Below are positions 26,525 to 35,915 of a DNA stretch of 64,000 nucleotides, one piece after another (position 1 is the stretch's first letter; every line of letters begins with the position of its first letter). Position numbers and translations under genes: made by a program. Below the pieces are notes generated by a model. That model made no database searches. It was given only the letters and a program-made list of their open reading frames with translations, and was not told where the DNA came from. The stretch comes from Mycoplana azooxidifex. Lineage in GTDB: Bacteria > Pseudomonadota > Alphaproteobacteria > Rhizobiales > Rhizobiaceae. The stretch covers positions 434,001 through 498,000 of the forward strand of contig NZ_JACIEE010000005.1 of the NCBI RefSeq assembly GCF_014196765.1, in the 5' to 3' direction.

Positions 26525-27718
26525 TCAAAGCTCCCCGGCGGTCACCGCACCCGCCCGCTCGAGCGCTGCGATCCGGCCGTCGTCGTAACCGGCGTCCTTC
26601 AGGATCTCGCGCGTGTGCTGGCCGACGATCGGCGCGCCGCGGTCGATCGTCGACGGCGTCTTGGAGAACTTGATCGGAAAGCCAGGCGTCTTGACGCGGC
26701 CCTCGGTCGGATGATCGTATTCGACGAAGGTGCCGTTGTGCCTGATCTGGGCATCCTCGACGACGTCGGCATAGCCGTAGACCGGACCGCACCAGATATC
26801 GGCTGCGCGCATCCGCTCCAGCCATTCGGCAGACGTCCGCGTCTTCAACCGCTCGCGGGTCTTGGCGAAAATCTCGTCGCGCCTGGCCCAGCTGTCGACC
26901 TCGTCCTCCATGGTCAGGAAACTCTCCTCGCCGATCACTTCGCCAAGCGTCTTCAGCTTGGGGAAGGCGACGATGATGAAGCCGTCGCTGGTGGCAAACG
27001 CTCCGTAGGGCGCGCGGATATAGACGTGCGCATGCGGCTCGGCCGACCGCGTCTGCGGCTTGTTGCCGATGGTGAAGACCGAGAGTTCCTGCATCTGGAT
27101 CGTGGTGATCGCATCCAGCATGTTGACCTGTACCAACTGCCCCTCGCCCGTCCGCTCGCGATGGAACAGGGCTGCAAGCGCGCCTTCGAAAGCGTTGTAG
27201 GCCGTGATCGCATCGACGAGGTACTGCCCGGCGGCCGTCGGCGCCTCGTCGGCCCGACCGGCCGAAAGCATGGCGCCGGACATGCCCTGCAGCACGAGAT
27301 CCTGCCCCGGACGGTCGATATAGGGACCATCCTCGCCATAGCCGGACATGGACACATAGACGAGGCGAGGATTGATCTTCGACAGCGTTTCGTAGTCGAC
27401 GCCTAGGCGCTTGGCGACGCCCGGCCGATAGTTCTGCAGGAAGACGTCTGCCGTCTTCACCAGGTCGAGCAGGACCTGCTTGCCATCCGGCGACTTGAGA
27501 TCGACCGCCAGCGATCGCTTGTTGCGGTTGAGCGACAGGAACGAGACGTTGATCTTGTTGCCGCCTGCACCGCCTGCCGAGACGTGCCGCTGCCATTCGC
27601 CGGTCACCGGCTCGACCTTGATAACGTCCGCCCCGAGATCGCCCAGTCTTTGCGCGGCAAACGGCCCGGCCATGGCGATCGAGCAGTCGAGGACGCGAAT
27701 TCCACTCAGAATTCCCAT
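26525..27718 (-). CDS. CaiB/BaiF family CoA-transferase (type III)
   Basis: A 397-residue type III CoA-transferase. It opens GILSGIRVLDCSIAMAGPFAAQRLGDLGADVIKVEP and has the catalytic Asp in RPGQDLVLQGMSG. The family transfers CoA between carboxylic acids through a covalent aspartyl intermediate. The start chosen is the ATG at 27718; a TTG three codons earlier is possible. It is followed by the signal-less binding-like protein and enoyl-CoA hydratase, and preceded by an SDR, suggesting oxidation of a polyol or sugar to an acid that is then activated by CoA. The substrate is unknown. Confidence 0.9.
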   Translation of the reverse strand: MGILSGIRVLDCSIAMAGPFAAQRLGDLGADVIKVEPVTGEWQRHVSAGGAGGNKINVSFLSLNRNKRSLAVDLKSPDGKQVLLDLVKTADVFLQNYRPGVAKRLGVDYETLSKINPRLVYVSMSGYGEDGPYIDRPGQDLVLQGMSGAMLSAGRADEAPTAAGQYLVDAITAYNAFEGALAALFHRERTGEGQLVQVNMLDAITTIQMQELSVFTIGNKPQTRSAEPHAHVYIRAPYGAFATSDGFIIVAFPKLKTLGEVIGEESFLTMEDEVDSWARRDEIFAKTRERLKTRTSAEWLERMRAADIWCGPVYGYADVVEDAQIRHNGTFVEYDHPTEGRVKTPGFPIKFSKTPSTIDRGAPIVGQHTREILKDAGYDDGRIAALERAGAVTAGEL

Positions 27719-27748
27719 TTCTTTCAAATCCTTATCAATAGAAAGCGA

Positions 27749-28543
27749 TCAGTGCATGACCCAGCCGCCGTCGACGTTCAGCGTCTGACCGGTGATGAAG
27801 CCCGCGGCATCGGAAATCAGGAACGACAGCGCGGCGGCAATGTCGGCCGGACTGCCGCGCCGCTTGACGGCCTGGTGGTCCAGCACGAAGCGCGTGTAGC
27901 CTTCCGGGTCTGGATGGATCTTCTCGGCATCCGTCGGAAAGGCGCCGGGCGCGACCGCATTGACGGTGATGCCGTAGGCGCCGAATTCCCGTGCCCAGGC
28001 GCGCGTCAGCCCGACGAGCGCACCCTTGGACTGGACGTAGGGCGAGAGGTTCGCCCATCCGCCGTAGAAGGTGACGCTGGCAATGTTGACGATGCGGCCC
28101 CAGCCCTGCTTGCGCATGTGCGGCAGGGCCGCCTGGACGCAGACGATGCCCGCATCGACGTTCACCCGCTGCACCATCTGGAAGTCTTCGATGCTGTAGT
28201 CCTCGAACGGCTTCGAGGGGTAGATGGCGGCGTTGTTGATGACGACGTCGAAACCGCCGACCTCGTCGGCAACGCGGTCGAGCTCGGCGCGCAGGCCGGA
28301 AAGATCGGAAAGATCGATGGCGCGCACCGTCAGGCCCGCCAGTCCCTCCCTGGTCACAGCATCGCGCAGCGATTGCGTCTTGCGCTCGTCGTTGTCGATG
28401 GCGACGACCTTGGCGCCGGCCCGCAGGAAGCTCAGTGTCGTCTCGACGCCGAGACCGCCGGCGGCACCGGTATAGAGGATGACCTTGCCCGCGATCGACG
28501 CCGCAGCGTCCATGTCCTTGCCCGGGGAAAGCTGCATGTTCAT
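27749..28543 (-). CDS. SDR-family oxidoreductase
   Basis: A 264-residue short-chain dehydrogenase. The cofactor motif is TGAAGGLG, with NNAA and the catalytic Ser in NIASVTFYGG. The catalytic Tyr/Lys are in YVQSK, and the C-terminal GQTLNVDGGW is typical of classical SDRs. The start ATG at 28543 overlaps the DUF4432 stop (ATGA). It probably oxidises a polyol or sugar brought in by the importer at 32-37.5 kb. Substrate and cofactor preference cannot be told from the sequence. Confidence 0.87.
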   Translation of the reverse strand: MNMQLSPGKDMDAAASIAGKVILYTGAAGGLGVETTLSFLRAGAKVVAIDNDERKTQSLRDAVTREGLAGLTVRAIDLSDLSGLRAELDRVADEVGGFDVVINNAAIYPSKPFEDYSIEDFQMVQRVNVDAGIVCVQAALPHMRKQGWGRIVNIASVTFYGGWANLSPYVQSKGALVGLTRAWAREFGAYGITVNAVAPGAFPTDAEKIHPDPEGYTRFVLDHQAVKRRGSPADIAAALSFLISDAAGFITGQTLNVDGGWVMH

Positions 28544-29721
28544 CCGCGCCCCCCGATCGCGACGTGATTGCCGGACAGCGCCGGAAAATCCTCGGCAGGC
28601 TGGTCCGCAAGATTGCGGATGCGCTGTTCGCTGGCTGCGATCGCATGCGTGTCCGTCAGGATGCGGAAGGTCGTGTCGTAGCGGCGCTCCTCGGCATGCT
28701 CGAGCCAGATCAGTTCGCCTCGCTCGCGGGCAGCCGAATGGCCGAGCACATGGTTCGTGGACGGTTCGATCCCGAGCGCATACTGGCCGGACTGAAGGTT
28801 CTGCCACTCGAACATGCAGGGGAACTGGTCCTTGCGGGTGACGACCTCGAAGCCGATGCCGAGCGCATCGTTGACGAGGGCGACGGGCACCTCGCCATTG
28901 CCGTCGGCAACCAGTTCGTGCTGCCAGACCTGCTCGTGGAAGTTCATCTGCGGTGCCGGCATGGTGCGGTAGCCGACTTCCTGCTTGCGGTAATCGGACC
29001 CGGCATGCGCCGCCCAGACCACCTCCCGGATCGGTGCGAGATAGCGCGACTTCTCCGCCAGCACCGGATGGCCGACATTGATGTGGTAGCAGTACATGTG
29101 CGGCGTCCGGTAAAAGCCGCGGTTGACGACCCGGTCGGTCAACCTGATGTCGTTCGTGCCGGCCTTGATCTCGATGCGACGGACGAGTTCGAGGTGCTCG
29201 CCGAACACCGTCCCCTGCGTCACGACCCCTTCGCACCACAGGATGCAGTCGTCGCCCTGCCAGTCTTCGCCATATCCGGTCAGCTTGCCCGGTATGGTGC
29301 CGATGCGGCCGTGCAGCGAATGGCTGATGGTCTTGCGCGGTCCGTAGACATAGCTGTCGCCCGGCTCGTCGTTCATGAACAGGATGTGGTCGAGCCCGCA
29401 GGTCACCATCAGGCCGGAGAACGAGCGCAACCAGGCCAGGCCGCCCTCTCCTTCGTATTCCGCCAGCCCCGGATGCTTGAAGCCGGCCGGCGAGTTCCAG
29501 CCGATCGCCAGACCACGATACTCGCAGTCGGCGATGTCGAAGGCACGGTCGACGAGGACGGTGAAACGCAGCCCCGTGCCGCTGCGGAATTCCAGCATGC
29601 GGATACCACGCTCGACACCGTCTTCGAGCGTCATCAGGCGCACGCCGGCAAATTGCGAGAAGGATCCGGCACTGGCGGCGATGTCACGACGTGACATTGA
29701 CCTCCCGTAGAGTTCGACCAT
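28540..29721 (-). CDS. DUF4432 / aldose 1-epimerase-like family protein
   Basis: A 393-residue protein of the DUF4432 family, which has the galactose-mutarotase fold. It opens with MVELYGRSMSRRDIAASAGS, then GVRLMTLEDGVERGIRMLEFRSGTG. His-rich segments (YCYHINVGHP, NFHEQVWQHE) may form the sugar-binding and catalytic site. Such proteins are common in rhizobial sugar operons and are thought to interconvert anomers or bind sugars. It overlaps the SDR gene by 4 bp. A mutarotase or isomerase role for the operon substrate is likely but unproven. Confidence 0.8.
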   Translation of the reverse strand: MVELYGRSMSRRDIAASAGSFSQFAGVRLMTLEDGVERGIRMLEFRSGTGLRFTVLVDRAFDIADCEYRGLAIGWNSPAGFKHPGLAEYEGEGGLAWLRSFSGLMVTCGLDHILFMNDEPGDSYVYGPRKTISHSLHGRIGTIPGKLTGYGEDWQGDDCILWCEGVVTQGTVFGEHLELVRRIEIKAGTNDIRLTDRVVNRGFYRTPHMYCYHINVGHPVLAEKSRYLAPIREVVWAAHAGSDYRKQEVGYRTMPAPQMNFHEQVWQHELVADGNGEVPVALVNDALGIGFEVVTRKDQFPCMFEWQNLQSGQYALGIEPSTNHVLGHSAARERGELIWLEHAEERRYDTTFRILTDTHAIAASEQRIRNLADQPAEDFPALSGNHVAIGGRG

Positions 29722-29775
29722 GTCAGTTTTCCTGTTGTGAGTCCGGGGGTTGCGGACTGTCCTGTCTTCGGTTGC

Positions 29776-29800
29776 GGCGGCCGGACGATGCCCGGCCGCC
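29776..29800 (-). other. Perfect intercistronic hairpin between isomerase and DUF4432 genes
   Basis: Nine-base GC-only arms GGCGGCCGG and CCGGCCGCC with a 7-base loop, 10 bp past the isomerase stop. No U-run follows on the minus strand, so it is more likely an mRNA-stability or partial-attenuation element inside the operon than a full terminator. Confidence 0.5.
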
Positions 29801-29810
29801 GGGTTGGCGT

Positions 29811-30725
29811 TCAGAGACCGTTGGCGCGAAGCTTCCCGTCGAGGAACGTCTTGGCCCGCGGCACATCGCTTTCATCGAGGTGCTCGATGATGATCGGGAT
29901 GTTCGGGTGCTTCTTCGAAAGCCGCTGCAGGTAGAGATCGTAGTTCAGCGAGCCGAGACCCGGTGCCGGCAGTTCGATCTCGCCGACGCCGCGGAAGGTG
30001 TGGCTTTCCAGCGCGTCCGCGTCGCCGATATCGGCATGCTTCTCCGTCTTGTCGTCGCCCGAACGCTTCACGTCCTTGGCATGGGCGATCCTGATCTTGT
30101 CGGACAGCGTGTCGAAGACCTGGTTGAGGATCTCGTCCATGCGCTCGATGTTGTGGGATTCGAAATAGTTGGTCGGGTCCATCAGGAGACCGAGGCCGGG
30201 ATGATCGACCTGCGCGAACATCTTCACCGTTTCCTCGACGGAGCCGACGACGTTGTTGACGTAGGTCTCCAGCAGGAACACGGCGCCATGGTCATAGGCA
30301 TGCTGCGACAGGTCGGCGATGACCTTGCGGCATTCCTCGAAGCCTTCCTCGGTCTTGTTCTTGGGATGATGGACCCAGTCGGATTCGGTGTTGAACGTGC
30401 CGGTTTCCGAAATGACGTAGGGCGTGCCCAGGTGCTGGGCGTAGCGGATGATTTCCTTCAGGTAGCCGACCCGCCGCTCGCGCTCCGCCTTGTCCGGGTG
30501 GATGATGTTGGTGTAGCCGGAGATGCAGGAGATGGGCAGGTTGTGATCGCGGAAGGTCTCGCGGATGCGGACGCATTTGTCCTTGGTGATCTGGCCCGCC
30601 GACAGGTCGACGTCCTTGAAGTGCATGTCGAGCTGGACGGTGTTGAATCCGAGCCCCCTGATCTTCTGGGCCGTCTCCTCGAGGCCGTAGGGGAAATATC
30701 CGGAGAAAATGCCGGTTTGCATCAT
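29811..30725 (-). CDS. Sugar phosphate isomerase/epimerase (AP-endonuclease-2-like TIM barrel)
   Basis: A 304-residue TIM-barrel protein of the xylose-isomerase-like family. Metal-ligand-bearing segments are all present: VISETGTFN, FLLETYVNN (Glu), LLMDPTNYFE (Asp), RIAHAKDV (His) and IIIEHLDES (Glu). It opens MQTGIFSGYFPYGLEETAQKI; starts at 30725 and 30722 cannot be told apart. Located between Gfo/Idh/MocA and DUF4432 genes, it likely isomerises or epimerises the keto-sugar intermediate. The substrate is unknown. Confidence 0.87.
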   Translation of the reverse strand: MMQTGIFSGYFPYGLEETAQKIRGLGFNTVQLDMHFKDVDLSAGQITKDKCVRIRETFRDHNLPISCISGYTNIIHPDKAERERRVGYLKEIIRYAQHLGTPYVISETGTFNTESDWVHHPKNKTEEGFEECRKVIADLSQHAYDHGAVFLLETYVNNVVGSVEETVKMFAQVDHPGLGLLMDPTNYFESHNIERMDEILNQVFDTLSDKIRIAHAKDVKRSGDDKTEKHADIGDADALESHTFRGVGEIELPAPGLGSLNYDLYLQRLSKKHPNIPIIIEHLDESDVPRAKTFLDGKLRANGL

Positions 30726-30747
30726 GATGAAAATCCTCCCTTGGAAT

Positions 30748-31839
30748 TCAGTTGATTGCGATTTCTGAAAGCCTGACCGTGCGCCGCTCCTCGATGGAGC
30801 GGTAGCCCGCCTCCACGAGTGCCACGGTCTTGACGTTGTCGGCGACGGAGAGCGCCGGCGGAGAGCCGGACTTCACCGCATATTGCAATTGCTCCATCAC
30901 GCCCACGAAGGCATGCGGGAACCACATGGTCTCCCATTTCGGGGACACCCATTTGCCGTCCGTGGTCCTCTTCGAGGCATAGGTCAGCGTCGACGGCGAC
31001 CCGTCCGGCCAGCCGATCGTGCCCTGGGCCACGCCCTCGGTGCCCTCGACGCGCCACTTGATGTAGATGTCGCTGTCGAAGCCTTCTTCGCGCGGTCCCG
31101 ACCAGACATCTTCCATCGACACGGCGAGGACGCCGCTCGGGAAAGTCAGCGTCGAGACGGTAATCCCGTCCTTGTGGGCAAAGCTCGTGCGCGGATCGGT
31201 GCGCGTCACCGTGGTGATCGCATCGGGTTCTCCAAACAGGAAGCGCAGCACATCGAGATGATGCACGCTCATGTTCGACAGCGTCAGCCGGTCGTAGTCC
31301 TCGAGGAATGTCTGCCAGTGCGGGATGGCGCGCATCTCGATCGTCGCCATGACGACTGTGCCGAGTTCCTCCCTGTCGAGGATCTGCTTCAGCACGCGCA
31401 TCGACTGGTCGTAGCGCATGTTCTGGTTGACCGAGAGGATCTTGCCGGCCTTCGCCGCCTCGTCGCGAAGCGCCTTGGCCTCCTCGAGCGTCAGCGCCAG
31501 CGGCTTCTGCGCCAGGATCCCCTTGATATGCGGCGCCTTCAGCGCCTCTCGGATCAGCGCCGGCTGCTGGTCCGGCGGGAAGGCGATGTCGAGGATCTCG
31601 ACCTGCGGATCGGCAATCAGCGCCGAGGGCGTATCGTGCACCGTCGGAATGCTCCAACGCTCGGCAACGGCTCTCGCCTTTGCAGCGGTTCGCGACGCGA
31701 TGGCTGCGACTGGAAACCCCGCCTCCTTGTAGGCGGCGAGATGGCACTCGGCCATGATCATGCCGGCGCCGATGCAGCCGATCCGGTAGTCCTTCGCCCG
31801 CACCGGCGGATCCGGCACGAAGCTCCTGTTGTCTCCCAT
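30748..31839 (-). CDS. Gfo/Idh/MocA-family oxidoreductase
   Basis: A 363-residue NAD(P)-dependent oxidoreductase. The Rossmann N-terminus reads YRIGCIGAGMIMAECHLAAYKEAG, and the conserved Lys lies in LAQKPLALTLEEA. The C-terminal domain has WKVEGTEG-like substrate-binding strands. I chose the ATG at 31839 because GGGAGG lies five bases upstream; an ATG at 31869 overlapping the ATPase stop is the alternative. It is cotranscribed with the polyol importer upstream and the isomerase downstream, so it likely oxidises the imported substrate. Inositol-like or deoxy-sugar substrates are possible. Confidence 0.88.
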   Translation of the reverse strand: MGDNRSFVPDPPVRAKDYRIGCIGAGMIMAECHLAAYKEAGFPVAAIASRTAAKARAVAERWSIPTVHDTPSALIADPQVEILDIAFPPDQQPALIREALKAPHIKGILAQKPLALTLEEAKALRDEAAKAGKILSVNQNMRYDQSMRVLKQILDREELGTVVMATIEMRAIPHWQTFLEDYDRLTLSNMSVHHLDVLRFLFGEPDAITTVTRTDPRTSFAHKDGITVSTLTFPSGVLAVSMEDVWSGPREEGFDSDIYIKWRVEGTEGVAQGTIGWPDGSPSTLTYASKRTTDGKWVSPKWETMWFPHAFVGVMEQLQYAVKSGSPPALSVADNVKTVALVEAGYRSIEERRTVRLSEIAIN

Positions 31840-31865
31840 AGTTTCCTCCCATTTCACCTGTTCGT

Positions 31866-32924
31866 TCATGGCCGCAGCGCCTCTCCCGCCGCACCAAAGA
31901 AGTGCACTCTCTCCGGAGAGCAACTCAGCGCCACATCACTGTCGATGCGGATATCCGGCTGTCCTCTCAGAAGGGCGCGCAACTTCTGGTGCCCCGTATC
32001 GAGCGTGACCACGGTGTAGCCGCCGAGCGGTTCCACCTCATAGACCCTGGCCGGCCGGCCGGGCCGGCCTTCCTGCCATGGCTCCACCTTGAGATCCTCG
32101 GGGCGGATGCCCATCCCCGCGACGTTTGCGGGGATCGAACCGGACGGCAGGACGATCGTCCCGTCAGCCGCGGCCAGCGGATCGTGGTCTCCCGCCGCCA
32201 TGATGTTCATCATCGGTGCCCCGAGAAGCTGGGCGACATAGCGGTTGGCCGGTCGATCGTAGATATCGACCGGGGTGCCGATCTGGCGGATTGCGCCATG
32301 CTCCAGGATCGCCATCCGGTCCGCGACCGACATGGCTTCCTCCTGGTCGTGGGTGACGTAGATCAGCGTCTGGCCGAGATCGCGCTGGATGCGCTTCAGC
32401 TCCACGCGCGTCTCCTCGCGCAGGCGCGCGTCCAGCGCCGAGATCGGGTCATCCATGAGATAGGCGACCGGATCGCGCACCAGTGCGCGCGCGATCGCCA
32501 CGCGCTGGCGTTCCCCGCCGGAAAGCTGCGCCGGCGGCTTGTGCAGCAGATGGCCGATATGCAGCTTGGCTGCGACCGCGTCGACGCGCGCCCTGATGTC
32601 TTTCTCCGGCACCCTGCGCTCGACCAGCGGGAAGCGCACGTTCTGCATCGCCGTCATGTGCGGAAACAGCGCCAGGTTCTGGAACACCATCGCGATGTTG
32701 CGGCCCGCCGGCGAAACATTGGTCACCGGGCGACCGTCGATCAGCACCTCGCCCTCGTCCGGCGTCTCGAGCCCGAGGATGAGCTTCAGGATCGTCGACT
32801 TTCCCGAAAGCGGCGGGCCGAAAAAGCAGAAGAACTCGCCGGACTGGATGTCGAACGTCGCATTGGCCACCGCGACGGTCTTGCCGTAGCGCTTGGTGAC
32901 ATTGCGGAAGGAAATCGAGCCCAT
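31866..32924 (-). CDS. ABC transporter ATPase 1 of the GlpST-like polyol importer (altered Walker A and Walker B)
   Basis: A 352-residue ATPase of the MalK/UgpC/GlpS class with a C-terminal TOBE region. The signature motif LSGGE (134-138) and H-loop H192 are intact. Walker A is the unusual GPPLSGKST (36-44). Walker B reads LMDDP (156-160), placing Asp at 159 where the catalytic Glu belongs. This suggests weak or no hydrolysis at its own site. The ATG at 32924 follows GGGAGG; a GTG at 32930 is less likely. It overlaps the partner ATPase gene region, consistent with a 1:1 heterodimer. Confidence 0.88.
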   Translation of the reverse strand: MGSISFRNVTKRYGKTVAVANATFDIQSGEFFCFFGPPLSGKSTILKLILGLETPDEGEVLIDGRPVTNVSPAGRNIAMVFQNLALFPHMTAMQNVRFPLVERRVPEKDIRARVDAVAAKLHIGHLLHKPPAQLSGGERQRVAIARALVRDPVAYLMDDPISALDARLREETRVELKRIQRDLGQTLIYVTHDQEEAMSVADRMAILEHGAIRQIGTPVDIYDRPANRYVAQLLGAPMMNIMAAGDHDPLAAADGTIVLPSGSIPANVAGMGIRPEDLKVEPWQEGRPGRPARVYEVEPLGGYTVVTLDTGHQKLRALLRGQPDIRIDSDVALSCSPERVHFFGAAGEALRP

Positions 32925-32926
32925 CG

Positions 32927-34021
32927 TCACGCCTCCCTGATGCCATGGCCGGAGGCCGCATCGAACAGCCGCACCGAACCGGGCTCGATGGCGATGGCGG
33001 CGGAGACGCCCGCTTCGAGCGCCACGTCGTTGTCGAACACGGCCTTGACCCGCTGCGCGTCCGTGCCGAGATGGACGACAGTGCGGGCACCGATCCGCTC
33101 GACAAACACGACGGGCATGGTCATGCCTTCGCCCGAAGGCGCCAGCGATACGCGCTCCGGCCGGAAGCCATAGACAATGTCGCGGGAGCCGTTCGAACGG
33201 GCGGCCGCGGCAAGGGCGGGGCCGAGCGGGGCAGACCGTCCGAGCGCGGCGAGATCGACGACGAGGCCGCGGTCGCTATCGGCGAGTTCGCCCTTCAGAA
33301 GATTCATCCCCGGCGCCCCGATGAAGCCGGCAACGAAAAGATTGTCCGGGTTGTTGTAGACCTCGAGCGGCGTGCCCACCTGCTGCAGCACGCCATGATC
33401 CATGACGGCGATGCGGTCGGCCATGGTCATGGCCTCGAGCTGGTCATGTGTGACATAGACCATCGTCTGCCTGAACTGGCGCTGCAGATGCTTCAGCTCC
33501 GTCCGCATGACGGCGCGGAAGGCAGCGTCGACATTCGAAAGCGGCTCGTCGAGGAGAAAGATCGCCGGCTCGACGATCGCCGAGCGGCCGATCGCCAGCC
33601 GCTGCAGGATGTTGACCGAGAGCTTGGCCGACGGCTGTTTCAGCAGCGGGCTCAGTTGCAGGAAGTCGGCGATCTTCCTCACTCGGCTATCGACCTCGCC
33701 TTCCGGCAGCCGGCGCATCCGCAGGCCGTAAGCGAGATTGTCGTAGACGTTCATGTGGGTGAAGATCGCGTAGTTCTGGAACACGAAACCGACGCCGCGG
33801 CGGCCCATCGCCACCCCGTTCATGTCCTTTCCGTCGAACAGGATCCGTCCCTCGGAAGGGTTCTCCATACCGGCGATCATGTTCATCGTCGTCGATTTGC
33901 CGCAGCCGGACGGTCCGAGCAGCGCCATGAATTCGCCGTCGCGGATTTCCAGGTCCATCGTCTTCAGCGCCGTGAAGGCCCCGAAGCGCTTGACCAGGTT
34001 CTGAAGGTGAATTGCGGTCAT
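32927..34021 (-). CDS. ABC transporter ATPase 2 of the GlpST-like polyol importer (degenerate signature motif)
   Basis: A 364-residue ATPase of the MalK class. Walker A GPSGCGKST (36-44), Walker B FLLDEP with the catalytic E159, and H192 are all canonical. The signature LSGGQ is replaced by LSVNI (134-138), and the D-loop is SNVDA. The loss is complementary to that of ATPase 1: pairing predicts one consensus site (this protein's Walker motifs with the partner's LSGGE) and one degenerate site. It is followed directly by ATPase 1 and preceded by the two permeases, as in rhizobial glycerol (glpSTPQV-like) loci. Confidence 0.9.
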   Translation of the reverse strand: MTAIHLQNLVKRFGAFTALKTMDLEIRDGEFMALLGPSGCGKSTTMNMIAGMENPSEGRILFDGKDMNGVAMGRRGVGFVFQNYAIFTHMNVYDNLAYGLRMRRLPEGEVDSRVRKIADFLQLSPLLKQPSAKLSVNILQRLAIGRSAIVEPAIFLLDEPLSNVDAAFRAVMRTELKHLQRQFRQTMVYVTHDQLEAMTMADRIAVMDHGVLQQVGTPLEVYNNPDNLFVAGFIGAPGMNLLKGELADSDRGLVVDLAALGRSAPLGPALAAAARSNGSRDIVYGFRPERVSLAPSGEGMTMPVVFVERIGARTVVHLGTDAQRVKAVFDNDVALEAGVSAAIAIEPGSVRLFDAASGHGIREA

Positions 34022-34024
34022 GGA

Positions 34025-34981
34025 TCAGGCTCCCTTCGCGGCGTTCATGCGGCTGATCGCCAGCGAGACGAGGATGGAGAGAGCGACGAGGATGACGAGC
34101 GCGATGGCCGCGACATAGCCCCAGATCAGGTCCTGCTGCGTCACCTTGTAGATGTAGACGGAGATCGTCTCCGTCGCGACGCCGGGGCCGCCGCCGGTCA
34201 TGATGTAAAGCGTATCGAAGATCTTGAAATTCTCGATGACGCGGATTGCGAGCGCGATGACGATGATGGTTTTCATCTTCGGCAGCACGATGGTGCGGAA
34301 GCGCTGCCACCACGACGCGCCGAGCAACGTGGCCGCACGAACCTGGTCCTCGGGCACGCCGACGAGGCCGGCAAGCAGAATCAGGAACATCAGCGGCGTC
34401 CACTGCCAGATATCGGCGATCATCACGGCGATCAGCGCGGTGGTGGGATCGGAGAGCCAGGCGATCGCGACGTTCATCCCGGTAAGGCCGGACAGGATAT
34501 CGTTCACCGGCCCGCCGGACTGGAACAGCATGAAGAACATGTAGCCGGCGACGGCAGGCACCACCATCATCGGGATCAGCATGATCGAATAGAACACGCG
34601 CTTGCCGACGAAATCGTCCACGAACAGGATCGCGAGCCCGAGCCCGATCAGGAATTCCGCCGGAACGCAGATCGCCATGACGAGCGCCGTGCGGCCGAGC
34701 GCGCTCCAGAAGCGGCTATCCGCCATCAGGTCGGTGTAGTTGGCGAAGCTGTTCCAGAGTTCATAGGCCTGCCACCAGCCGATGCCGTCGAGCGGCGACC
34801 AGTCGGTCAGGCTGATGTAGAGCTGCATGAGCAGCGGAAAGACGGCGATGAACAGCACCAGCAGCTGGGCCGGGAGCGTCAGCAGGAAGCCGAGGCGACG
34901 GCCGCCATCTTCCGCCCGCAGGCTGTCGTCGAGTGCCACATCTGCCATGGACACCTTCTCCGGGTTTGCCAGGCTGGTCAT
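34025..34981 (-). CDS. ABC transporter permease 1 (GlpP/MalF-like)
   Basis: A 318-residue permease of the BPD_transp_1 family with six hydrophobic segments. The EAA-type loop reads [29 protein letters not shown], the contact point for the ATPase. The start ATG at 34981 overlaps the stop of permease 2 (ATGA). It is predicted to pair with permease 2 as a heterodimer. The gene order binding protein, permease, permease, ATPase, ATPase resembles the rhizobial glycerol importer, though no GlpU-like small gene is seen. Confidence 0.9.
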   Translation of the reverse strand: MTSLANPEKVSMADVALDDSLRAEDGGRRLGFLLTLPAQLLVLFIAVFPLLMQLYISLTDWSPLDGIGWWQAYELWNSFANYTDLMADSRFWSALGRTALVMAICVPAEFLIGLGLAILFVDDFVGKRVFYSIMLIPMMVVPAVAGYMFFMLFQSGGPVNDILSGLTGMNVAIAWLSDPTTALIAVMIADIWQWTPLMFLILLAGLVGVPEDQVRAATLLGASWWQRFRTIVLPKMKTIIVIALAIRVIENFKIFDTLYIMTGGGPGVATETISVYIYKVTQQDLIWGYVAAIALVILVALSILVSLAISRMNAAKGA

Positions 34982-35838
34982 TGCTTCAGCGCTCCGAAGG
35001 TCAGGCCGCGCACGAGATGCCGCTGGATGGCGATGCCCATGATGACGGGCGGGACGGCCGCTATCAGGCCGAGCGCCGCCTTGGCGCCATAAAGCTGGCC
35101 GGTCATCGAGGACGACAGCGACGCCATGTAGACGGGGATCGTCACCCATTCGCGCGTCGTCAAGAGCAGCGCGATCAGATAGTCGGACCAGTTGAGGATG
35201 AAGACGAAAAGGGCCGAGCTTGCGAGCGCCGGCCGCATCATCGGCAGCGTGATCTTCATGAAGACCCGGCTGCGCGAGCAGCCCTCCACCAGCGCGGCAT
35301 CCTCGATCTCGCGCGGCATGTCGTCGAAGAAGGTCTTCATCAGCCAGAAGGCGAAGGGCAGCGTGACGATACCGTAGATCAGCGCCAGACCCCACCAGCT
35401 GTCGACCATGCCGAGAAAGGCCCACATGATCATGACCGGGATCATGACCGCCATCGGCGGGAAGAGCCTGAGCTGGATCAGGGCCAGCGGCAGGTTCTTT
35501 CCCGATCCGAAGCGCGACAGGCCGTAGGCGGCAGCAGTTCCACAGCCCATGGCGATCAGCGTGCCGAAGACGGCCGAAAATAGCGACGACAGGATCGGCT
35601 TGCCGGCCGTCCGGTCGAGTGCAACGATCAGGTCGCTGGTCGACGTGCCGAAGATGAAGCGAAAATTGTCGAGCGTCGGGTTCTTCGGCCACCAGGTCAG
35701 GTCGACGCCCGCGGCAGACCATTCGGCGATCGGCTTGAAGGCCATGGATGCCATCCACAGCGTCGGAACGAGCGTGACCGCGAGCGCCAGCGAAATGGCG
35801 GCATAGCGAAAGACTTCGAAAGGCAAGGAGCGGTTCAT
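34978..35838 (-). CDS. ABC transporter permease 2 (GlpQ/MalG-like)
   Basis: A 286-residue BPD_transp_1 permease with six membrane segments. The EAA loop is [28 protein letters not shown], and the C-terminus is [10 protein letters not shown], the MalG-like tail. Start at the ATG 35838, 77 bp after the binding-protein stop, with a hairpin in the gap. It overlaps permease 1 by 4 bp. Confidence 0.9.
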   Translation of the reverse strand: MNRSLPFEVFRYAAISLALAVTLVPTLWMASMAFKPIAEWSAAGVDLTWWPKNPTLDNFRFIFGTSTSDLIVALDRTAGKPILSSLFSAVFGTLIAMGCGTAAAYGLSRFGSGKNLPLALIQLRLFPPMAVMIPVMIMWAFLGMVDSWWGLALIYGIVTLPFAFWLMKTFFDDMPREIEDAALVEGCSRSRVFMKITLPMMRPALASSALFVFILNWSDYLIALLLTTREWVTIPVYMASLSSSMTGQLYGAKAALGLIAAVPPVIMGIAIQRHLVRGLTFGALKQ

Positions 35839-35866
35839 GAAATCAACTGCAGCGTTTGCGTGTCTT

Positions 35867-35899
35867 CGGAAAGGGCGGATCCGTGCCCGCCCCTTTCCG
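35867..35899 (-). other. Hairpin after the polyol-type binding-protein gene
   Basis: A 12-base arm CGGAAAGGGCGG pairs with CCGCCCCTTTCCG with one bulged base and a loop of about 8 bases. It starts 16 bp past the binding-protein stop and precedes permease 2. No U-run follows in the transcript direction. Likely a stability hairpin, as after the ribitol-type binding-protein gene. Confidence 0.5.
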
Positions 35900-35915
35900 C
35901 CGATGAGACGGCCGG

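Noticed and set aside
25153-26673. 506-codon plus-strand open frame opposite enoyl-CoA hydratase and the binding-like protein
   Set aside because: Shadow of conserved minus-strand genes; no recognisable domain.
32945-35092. 715-codon plus-strand open frame over the importer ATPase and permease genes
   Set aside because: Composition dominated by Asp/Arg/His/Gly, typical of antisense frames in GC-rich DNA; the minus-strand genes carry all ABC motifs.
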